A program made the position numbers and the translations under genes. Shown piece after piece: positions 1 to 5,943 of a DNA stretch of 5,943 bases. The number at the start of each line of letters is the position of its first letter. The first letter of the stretch is position 1. The stretch spans positions 1 through 5,943 of the forward strand of contig JBDKUC010000232.1 of NCBI GenBank assembly GCA_039679885.1, in the 5' to 3' direction. This DNA comes from JAJFUI01 sp039679885 (GTDB lineage Bacteria; Planctomycetota; Planctomycetia; Pirellulales; Thermoguttaceae). Under the pieces are notes generated by a model. The model saw nothing but the letters and a program-made list of their open reading frames with translations. It was not told the DNA's origin and made no database searches.

Positions 1-39
1 CAACGACAGCATCCAACGTGTCGACCGCATCGTGCCCAC
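1..39 (-). CDS. Possible N-terminus of a gene running off the left edge
   Basis: On the minus strand a GTG codon (39-37) lies 8 nt downstream of a perfect GGAGG (complement of 48-52) and opens a frame with no stop before the window edge. The visible residues are MGTMRSTRWMLSL, whose Arg residues followed by hydrophobic ones could be the beginning of a signal peptide. It would be the next gene after the TPR gene on the same strand, about 130 bp downstream. Only 13 codons are seen, so no function can be given. A second open frame from an ATG at 77-75 encodes an Arg/Cys-rich string and has no good Shine-Dalgarno site, so I prefer the GTG frame. Confidence 0.3.
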   Translation of the reverse strand, partial: MGTMRSTRWMLSL

Positions 40-134
40 AACCGCCGCCTCCGCTGCTGCATCGAACAACGGTTCATCTGCTGACAGAGAACCTCGTTCT
101 ATTGATCGACGCTAGCGACCACAACGCTGCAACC

Positions 135-179
135 GATTTTTCCGATTGGGGGGATTTTGGCGAGTTTGGCGACTATGGA
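135..179. repeat. Five-unit 9-bp degenerate tandem repeat
   Basis: Five consecutive 9-mers of the form GA-N-T-N-N-GG-N can be read on the plus strand: GATTTTTCC, GATTGGGGG, GATTTTGGC, GAGTTTGGC, GACTATGGA. The period is three codons; read in the phase starting at 135 it gives DFS-DWG-DFG-EFG-DYG. The array runs over the stop codon (175-173) of the minus-strand TPR gene, so most of it lies in that gene's 3' flank. Its role is unknown. Confidence 0.55.
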
Positions 180-2902
180 GAGGACCGCCGCTCTTCGTCG
201 ACCGGCGGTTGGGTGTCCTCAGCGGCTCCCCGTTCGAGGGAACGCGTGAACCGTTCCAACTGGCGTTTCAGGTAGGCGTAGTCCGGGTCGAGCTGCAGGG
301 CTCGCTTCTCTTGACGGATGGCCTCGTCCACCTCACCACGCCGGAAATGAACCTCGGCGAGGGTGTCGATGTAGGAAGCCTTCGGATCGAGTTCGACCGC
401 CCGCCGGGCGTGCACCAGGGCCTTGTCCAACTCGCGCTTGCAGCAGGCAGCCATCCAGGCGAGGCTGTTGTGATGCAACGCGCTCCGAGGGAAATCGCGG
501 CAGATGGCCGCCTGCCTGTCAAACGCGCGGCGGAACAACGCGTCGGCGTCCGCGCGGCGCCCGGCTCGCTGCAACTCGGGCACAATATCGAAAGCGACTT
601 GCGGATCGGCCGGCTGCACGCTCTCCGCCTTGCGAAGCTCTTCCAAGGCTTCGGCATACTTGCCAGCCTTCAGCAGGCCGCGGGCGCGCTCTCGGTGGAT
701 CAGCGATGGCAGCCGGATGTAGTTCGCCGCTTCCGCGAAGCCACGGCTCGTCTCGATGCACGGCGCCAAGAGCTTTTCCCAATAGTCCGCAGCCGCCAAA
801 TGGTCGCCGCGCTGGCTGGCCAAGTTGGCCAACGACTGGCGACAACCACTGACCACCCATTCCCGAGAGTTGACCAGCCGAATCGTCAATTCGCATTGGC
901 TCCGCGCTTCGTCGTCCCGTTTCGCGCGGCCGAGACAATCGATGAGGCGCCAGCGGGCATAGCCGCCGCCGAGCGATAGCATCATCGAGGCGGTCTCGAC
1001 CTGGCGATGTCCCTCGGCCTCTTTGCCACGGCGGAGGTTCGCGCGGCCAAGCAGGTAGAGCGCGACGGGATCGCGAGCATTTTTCGTCACGGCGGCCTGA
1101 TAGGCCCGGGCCGCGTCGGCCCAGTTGCCGCGTGCGGCCAAGAGGTTGCCGAGCTGGATGGCGGCAAGCTGCGATGAGCCAGATTCGGCCGCGGCTTTGC
1201 GCGCGTAGCGAACAGCCAAGGCGTCGCAATGCCGCGCGGCGAAGAATGACGAGATGGCTAGCAAGGATCTTTCGCGACGTTGCGGACCGTTGCCGGCCGC
1301 CACCAGGTTGTTGTCGGCCCGTTCCGCCAACCGGCGAAGTTCCTTGATCGACGACTCGCTTGGACGATCGGCCAACAGATCGCGAAGGCGTTTGAGGATG
1401 GCGCCTTCCGATTCGTCCGGATACTGCTCACGGAGCGCGCCCCATAGAATCTTGCCGATCTCGTTCGTCTGGCCGTAAGCGCCGAAGAGACCGTAATAGA
1501 GATAGGGACAGTCCTCCGGACGGCGACCGAAAATCGCCATGGCGTGAGCCACCGCACGGGCGTCCAGCTTGAGTTCGACCTCGCAGCGGCAGAGGCTTGC
1601 AAGCAATGCCGAGCGTCTCGTGCCGGAAACGCCCGACGCCAGGGCGCCCATCTGGTCAGCAAACTCGACGGCCGCGGCATGCTCGCCGAGCCGCTCGAGC
1701 ACCCGGGCGGCCTCACAGCCGAGCTCGTAATCTTTCCGCGCGGCCACAGCGTCTTTGGCCCACGCGGCCGCCATGCTGTCTTTGCGAGCGGCTGGCGGCT
1801 CACCGAGCCCCACGCGGCGAAACGCCTCGCGGTATCTTCCTTGAACACACAGAATTTCGAACAACTGGCGACGATCCTTGGTCGCACAGAGATCGAGGGC
1901 ATCGTCAACCCGCCCGTTGATCAACAGTGCCTTGGCCGCAAACCAGGACTCGTTCGGCATCGTGCGGCCGTGTTCGAGCAGCTTGGCGGCATCGCGATCG
2001 AGGGCCTTCTTGTCGCCGGCTAGACGGTGGTACGTGGCCAGGTAGCCAAGACGGTTGATTTCGCTGGATTGCATCGGGCCGTTTGACGCGTTGGCCTCGA
2101 TCCGCTTGGCCAGTTGCCCCCAGCGGCCGAGCCTGAAGAGCAGATCGTCGACGAGCGACGGATCGTCGGCCTTTTCGGCCGCGTCGAGCGCCCCGCGGAC
2201 GTCGCCTTTGGCGCGCAGCAGATAGGCCAGCCGCCGCTGCTGCAAGGGCTCGGCCTTCTGCCCGAGCCGCGACCGCGTTTCCTCGATCGCCGGGTCGAGC
2301 TTCTGACGAATTAGCAGCAGTGCGGCCCAGGCCGCCAGTTGCTGCTCATTCGGCGAGGATTGCAGCACCTGCTCCGCGCCGTCGAAGTCTCCTTGTTCGA
2401 GCAACGAAGAGACCGCTTCGTCCAATTGCGATTGGAACTGGCGAAAGAGCCGTTCTCGGGAGTTCGAGTCTGGGATCAGCGCAATCAGACGAAACACGCG
2501 ACGGGCGTCGCCGAGACGGACCAGCCGCTGGCAAGCTCGGAGCTTGCTCCCCTCGTCGCCCTTGCGAAACAGGTTGATCGCGGCGACCGTTTCCGCCGGC
2601 GTGTCGGGGTAGATCTCCCAGCGGAGCTTGGTCTGGATGCGGCGGGCACGGTCGGCGACCTCCCGGTCGGGGCTGGCGCAGGCCTTCTGCAGGGCAGGCT
2701 CCGCCGCCTTGCCGGCCTCCCACAGTTGCCGAGACGCCGCCTGTCGCACCTGATAGCTCTCGTCGCCAAGCTGCTCGATCGCGCGGTCGATCTGCGCGGG
2801 GCTGAGCGTTGCCGAGCGAGCGCCGGGCGTACGCCATGCGCCGACAAATAGAATCGCCAGCGCCAAGGCGACGGCCAACGATATCCTCGCCGCATGTGCC
2901 AA
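173..2902 (-). CDS. Exported TPR-repeat protein with N-terminal HEAT-like segment
   Basis: This 909-residue protein probably acts outside the cytoplasm as a helical-repeat scaffold; no enzymatic domain is visible. Residues 1-31 form an N-terminal signal (hydrophobic core AVALALAILFVGAW), with cleavage likely near residues 28-31; an uncleaved membrane anchor is also possible. Residues 34-94 look like one or two HEAT-type helices (YQVRQAASRQLWEAG followed by DREVADRARRI). The rest is almost wholly alpha-helical and Ala/Leu/Arg-rich. Recognisable TPR units lie near 580-640 (LGNLLAARGNWADAARAYQ), 741-766 (LLKAGKYAEALEELRKA) and 811-880 (KALVHARRAVELDP, then a unit ending ALQLDPDYAYL). The start is TTG: there is no in-frame ATG until about residue 278, the signal peptide begins right there, and a GGAG sits 9 nt upstream. 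Codon use is strongly GC-biased like glgA. The family is clear, the specific role is not. Confidence 0.85.
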   Translation of the reverse strand: MAHAARISLAVALALAILFVGAWRTPGARSATLSPAQIDRAIEQLGDESYQVRQAASRQLWEAGKAAEPALQKACASPDREVADRARRIQTKLRWEIYPDTPAETVAAINLFRKGDEGSKLRACQRLVRLGDARRVFRLIALIPDSNSRERLFRQFQSQLDEAVSSLLEQGDFDGAEQVLQSSPNEQQLAAWAALLLIRQKLDPAIEETRSRLGQKAEPLQQRRLAYLLRAKGDVRGALDAAEKADDPSLVDDLLFRLGRWGQLAKRIEANASNGPMQSSEINRLGYLATYHRLAGDKKALDRDAAKLLEHGRTMPNESWFAAKALLINGRVDDALDLCATKDRRQLFEILCVQGRYREAFRRVGLGEPPAARKDSMAAAWAKDAVAARKDYELGCEAARVLERLGEHAAAVEFADQMGALASGVSGTRRSALLASLCRCEVELKLDARAVAHAMAIFGRRPEDCPYLYYGLFGAYGQTNEIGKILWGALREQYPDESEGAILKRLRDLLADRPSESSIKELRRLAERADNNLVAAGNGPQRRERSLLAISSFFAARHCDALAVRYARKAAAESGSSQLAAIQLGNLLAARGNWADAARAYQAAVTKNARDPVALYLLGRANLRRGKEAEGHRQVETASMMLSLGGGYARWRLIDCLGRAKRDDEARSQCELTIRLVNSREWVVSGCRQSLANLASQRGDHLAAADYWEKLLAPCIETSRGFAEAANYIRLPSLIHRERARGLLKAGKYAEALEELRKAESVQPADPQVAFDIVPELQRAGRRADADALFRRAFDRQAAICRDFPRSALHHNSLAWMAACCKRELDKALVHARRAVELDPKASYIDTLAEVHFRRGEVDEAIRQEKRALQLDPDYAYLKRQLERFTRSLERGAAEDTQPPVDEERRSSP

Positions 2903-2911
2903 GACAGACGT

Positions 2912-2915
2912 CTCC
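2912..2915 (-). promoter_or_regulatory. Shine-Dalgarno site supporting a TTG start
   Basis: On the minus strand GGAG (followed by ACGTCTGTC) lies 9 nt before TTG at 2902-2900. It supports TTG as the initiation codon of the TPR gene, in agreement with the position of the signal peptide. Confidence 0.6.
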
Positions 2916-2941
2916 GAACAAGAGCCAGCGCGAGTGGTGGA

Positions 2942-2947
2942 ATAATA
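2942..2947 (-). promoter_or_regulatory. Candidate -10 box for the TPR gene
   Basis: The minus strand reads TATTAT here, five of six matches to TATAAT, about 40 nt upstream of the TTG start. No convincing -35 hexamer lies 16-18 nt further upstream (CACGCC at 17 nt), so this is a weak prediction. Confidence 0.22.
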
Positions 2948-3044
2948 CGAGCATATGGTAGAGAGGCGTGGGCGCGAATATGAGCCACCTCTTTGGAGGG
3001 TAATCTGGCCAAGACGGAGATGACCGCCGAGCCGATCCGGTCGT

Positions 3045-3112
3045 CGTTCGTAGTTCCGCCTTTAGGCGGCGAGTTCACCGCGAAGGCCGGCTGAAGCCGG
3101 AACTACCGAACG
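3045..3112. repeat. Compound inverted repeat with two inner hairpins
   Basis: The outer arms are CGTTCGTAGTTCCG (3045-3058) and its reverse complement with one inserted base (3098-3112). Inside the left arm lies hairpin CCGCC-TTTA-GGCGG (3056-3069), and inside the right arm hairpin CCGGC-TGAA-GCCGG (3087-3100); both have 5-bp stems and 4-nt loops. The layout resembles a REP/BIME-type intergenic element: two small GC hairpins bracketed by GTAGTTCCG in opposite orientation. It sits between divergent genes, upstream of the glgA promoter candidate, so it is not placed as a terminator. Only one copy is visible here. Membership in a dispersed family is inferred from the structure. Confidence 0.6.
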
Positions 3113-3137
3113 GCTGCACACCGTCCTGGCGATTGTC

Positions 3138-3168
3138 TTGACAGACTGCGTAATATGGGGCATCTATT
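3138..3168 (+). promoter_or_regulatory. Candidate sigma70-type promoter for glgA
   Basis: A perfect -35 hexamer TTGACA lies at 3138-3143. The best -10 match in range is TCTATT (3163-3168, four of six) at a long 19-nt spacing; at 17 nt the sequence is CATCTA. Transcription from here would give a leader of roughly 140 nt before the GTG start of glgA. The -35 match is strong and the -10 weak, so confidence is limited. Confidence 0.35.
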
Positions 3169-3251
3169 GAATGCGCGGGGATAGGTTTTTGGGGCAAAAA
3201 GTGACGGTTATGCCGACCACGGCTGTCGCGGCGTGCGAACAGCGGCGATAA

Positions 3252-3301
3252 TTGGCGGCCGGACGATGCCGCCAAGCTGGCTTGGCGATTGCCATTGGCA
3301 A
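3252..3301 (+). promoter_or_regulatory. Overlapping hairpins directly upstream of glgA
   Basis: Three stems can form in sequence. TTGGCGGC (3252-3259) pairs with GCCGCCAA (3268-3275) around an 8-nt loop. GCCAAGC (3271-3277) pairs with GCTTGGC (3280-3286) with almost no loop. TTGCC (3289-3293) pairs with GGCAA (3297-3301). The first two compete for bases 3271-3275, and the third abuts the purine-rich Shine-Dalgarno site. The arrangement could control translation or early termination, but no U-tract is present and the regulatory role is inferred. Confidence 0.35.
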
Positions 3302-3308
3302 GGAAGGA
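3301..3308 (+). promoter_or_regulatory. Shine-Dalgarno site fixing the glgA GTG start
   Basis: AGGAAGGA ends 10 nt before GTG at 3319. It argues against the upstream in-frame TTG at 3289, which would lie before this site and add ten residues absent from the conserved GlgA N-terminus. Confidence 0.7.
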
Positions 3309-3318
3309 ATCGACGATC

Positions 3319-4806
<1,488 letters not shown>

Positions 4807-4812
4807 GGCGGC

Positions 4813-4844
4813 GGGCCCCGTGGCGGGCTCTTGTCGCAAGACAA
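4813..4844 (+). other. Hairpins in the glgA-nuclease spacer
   Basis: The 58-bp spacer after the glgA stop contains a GC hairpin in which GCCC (4815-4818) pairs with GGGC (4825-4828), extendable by two outer pairs including one G-U. It is followed at once by TTGTC-GCAA-GACAA (4831-4844), a 5-bp stem capped by a GNRA tetraloop. There is no U-run, so a strong intrinsic terminator is not supported; an mRNA-stabilising or weak attenuating role is possible. Confidence 0.3.
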
Positions 4845-4850
4845 CTAGAC

Positions 4851-4855
4851 GGAGG
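4851..4855 (+). promoter_or_regulatory. Shine-Dalgarno site selecting ATG 4865
   Basis: GGAGG lies 9 nt before ATG at 4865. It decides against the in-frame GTG at 4820, which would place this site inside the coding region and add a basic 15-residue extension. Confidence 0.7.
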
Positions 4856-4864
4856 CTGGGAGCA

Positions 4865-5830
4865 ATGGACGCAACCGGAGCCGGACAGGCGGCACTCAAT
4901 GCTGCGATTGGCGATGAGCTTGAAGGGCAAATCGCTGTCATTGATAGGCATGTTGGGGAACTCCGGCAGGCTATTGCACAGGCAAAGCGGGCATATCCAT
5001 CTCTGGCGGCTCGCGGAGCACTTCTCCGTGTCGAACTCTCTTATTTGGCGATAGGTCGCCTCTTGCGGGGAACGCCATCGCAGTGGCTTGGTTGGCGATG
5101 GGCGGTCGTCTTCGTAATCGCGATGCTGTCCTGGGGCCTCGTTACGATTATCTCTCTCTCGTTCGTGACCGGGCTCCTCGCAGGATTGGTTGGCGGAGGC
5201 ATGGGCGCGTGCGTCTTGTACCTTCCAGACGATCCGCATCTTCGTTCCAACGCGGCGTTCCTCCGCGACTCGCTTGCAGATTTGCATGATCGCAAGGACG
5301 CTATGCGCGAGAAAGTGTCGCAGCTTGCAAGCCAACTGGCAATAGAGAAGCAAGCAGGTCATCGCCTCACTGGCGACTTGGAGCGTTATCGTCACTCGCA
5401 ACAGTTTCGACTCAATTCGTTGTTGTCACAGAACTGGAAGGCCATGCGAGGGACAGAGCTGGAGCGGTTCCTTGAAACGGTCTTCCTTGAGTTGCATTAC
5501 ACCGTCGAGCGGACTGGCGGCGCCGGCGACCAGGGCGTCGACTTGATCGTGCAAAGGAGAGACGGCCATCGCATTGCGGTGCAAGTCAAAGGATACCTTG
5601 ACAGCGTTCCAAACACGGCCATTCAGGAGGCGTTTACGGGAATGGCGTTCCACAAATGCAACGCCTGTGCTGTCGTCACGAACAGTCGCTTCACGTCGGG
5701 CGGGCGAAATATCGCCGCCAGTGTCGGCTGTGCGCTGATCGACGAAGATCGGCTTCCGATGCTCATTCTTGGGAAGATCGATCTATGGCAAGATGCCGTC
5801 GCAGCGAGAGCGACTGCTGGCTCTCGCTAG
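4865..5830 (+). CDS. Membrane-anchored Mrr-type restriction endonuclease-like protein
   Basis: The 321 residues form four regions. Residues 1-70 are helical and probably partly coiled-coil. Residues 77-119 are a hydrophobic stretch forming two membrane helices in a tight hairpin; the second carries a glycine zipper (G103, G107, G111, then A115). Residues about 128-190 form a charged helical or coiled-coil linker. Residues about 192-302 are an Mrr_cat-like PD-(D/E)XK nuclease domain: GTELERF (E198, E200), GGAGDQGVDLIV (D226), AVQVKGY (Q240, K242), a conserved QE (254-255), AVVTNSRFT (269-277) and a closing LIDEDRLPML strand-helix. The catalytic set is intact. With two membrane helices, both ends should face the cytoplasm, where the domain could cleave foreign or modified DNA; substrate and modification dependence cannot be read from sequence. 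It follows glgA by 58 bp. Codon use (many A/T third positions) differs from both neighbours, suggesting horizontal acquisition. No partner methylase is visible. Confidence 0.85.
   Translation: MDATGAGQAALNAAIGDELEGQIAVIDRHVGELRQAIAQAKRAYPSLAARGALLRVELSYLAIGRLLRGTPSQWLGWRWAVVFVIAMLSWGLVTIISLSFVTGLLAGLVGGGMGACVLYLPDDPHLRSNAAFLRDSLADLHDRKDAMREKVSQLASQLAIEKQAGHRLTGDLERYRHSQQFRLNSLLSQNWKAMRGTELERFLETVFLELHYTVERTGGAGDQGVDLIVQRRDGHRIAVQVKGYLDSVPNTAIQEAFTGMAFHKCNACAVVTNSRFTSGGRNIAASVGCALIDEDRLPMLILGKIDLWQDAVAARATAGSR
5803..5828 (+). other. Hairpin over the nuclease gene stop, possible terminator
   Basis: AGCGAGAGC (5803-5811) pairs perfectly with GCTCTCGCT (5820-5828), a 9-bp stem around an 8-nt loop. 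It spans the last codons and the first base of the TAG stop. No T-run follows on either strand, so it is a candidate for factor-assisted termination or 3'-end protection rather than a classical intrinsic terminator. Confidence 0.4.
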
Positions 5831-5943
5831 ACACGGCGGAGCGAGGGGTGAAAACGACCGCTCGGGACAGAACGTGCCGCACCGGCTCGTCGTGCACGAA
5901 AACGCCGGCGACCCTGTTGGACAAGGCAGCGGCCAATATAATA
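5831..5943. other. Right-edge region without a supported gene
   Basis: Nothing here is convincingly coding. A GTG at 5848, six nt after GGAG (5838-5841), opens a frame that stays open to the edge and begins MKTTARDRTCRTG; I do not recognise it and other frames are also open. At the very end TATAAT (5937-5942) is a perfect -10 hexamer on the plus strand. The nearest -35-like TTGGAC (5917-5922) is only 14 nt upstream, too close for a standard promoter. Either a downstream gene starts beyond the window or this is plain spacer. Confidence 0.3.

Larger units (their letters stand above)
3113..3318. other. Intergenic region and presumed glgA 5' leader
   Basis: With 2903-3112 this completes the 416-bp divergent spacer. 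Besides the promoter candidate and hairpin cluster listed separately, it holds a short AT palindrome, TTTTTG-GGG-CAAAAA (3186-3200), conspicuous in GC-rich DNA and a possible operator or small hairpin. I see no tRNA, known riboswitch or convincing gene. A 16-codon GTG frame at 3201-3251 lacks a good Shine-Dalgarno site. Confidence 0.4.

Noticed and set aside
18..275. 85-codon plus-strand frame containing the (D/E)(aromatic)G repeat
   Set aside because: It starts at GTG without a Shine-Dalgarno site and runs 103 bp into the TPR gene on the opposite strand. The repeat alone does not make it a gene.
146..979. 277-codon plus-strand frame opposite the TPR gene
   Set aside because: It overlaps the C-terminal TPR units of the minus-strand gene, which show the real repeat consensus; the plus-strand product has no motif and is a GC-driven shadow.
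2346..2954. Alternative minus-strand frame with an ATG start upstream of the TPR gene
   Set aside because: It overlaps the N-terminus of the TPR gene in another frame and yields Arg/Gly-rich text without a signal peptide or family motif; no frameshift is needed to explain the 909-residue gene.
3201..3251. 16-codon GTG frame as a glgA leader peptide
   Set aside because: Only a GGGG run precedes it, the peptide has no run of one regulatory amino acid, and no terminator or antiterminator pair with a U-tract is present.

Overview
The window looks like ordinary chromosomal DNA of a GC-rich planctomycete, possibly Pirellulales-like. This rests on an exported tetratricopeptide (TPR) protein that opens with a short HEAT-like segment, a layout I associate with planctomycetes. 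Non-ATG starts (TTG, GTG) with clear Shine-Dalgarno sites and a paired-hairpin intergenic repeat fit the same picture. The lineage is an inference; there is no rRNA or other marker gene here.

Layout: (1) At the left edge (1-39, minus) there may be the first 13 codons of a gene. It is followed by a short non-coding stretch holding a 9-bp tandem repeat that runs over the stop codon of the next gene. (2) 173-2902, minus: a 909-residue secreted or periplasmic TPR protein starting at TTG. (3) 2903-3318: a 416-bp divergent intergenic region. It holds a compound inverted repeat (about 3045-3112), a candidate promoter with a perfect TTGACA box, and a leader rich in mutually exclusive hairpins just before glgA. 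(4) 3319-4806, plus: glgA, a complete GT5 glycogen synthase with all its signature motifs. (5) 4865-5830, plus: a 321-residue protein with a two-helix glycine-zipper membrane hairpin, a helical linker and a C-terminal Mrr-type PD-(D/E)XK nuclease domain with its catalytic residues intact. Its codon use is visibly less GC-biased than that of the two other genes. (6) 5831-5943: no supported gene; a perfect TATAAT hexamer lies at the very end.

The three main genes do not form an obvious pathway. GlgA makes alpha-1,4-glucan from a nucleotide-sugar, but no other glycogen gene is visible. The TPR gene is transcribed away from it. The membrane-tethered nuclease follows glgA by 58 bp on the same strand and may share its transcript, yet its composition suggests a later arrival. 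It is the most interesting item: a single-gene, membrane-anchored Mrr-family enzyme that could be a defence (type IV restriction-like) or DNA-processing factor. I see no multi-gene defence system, CRISPR array, tRNA, rRNA or transposase.
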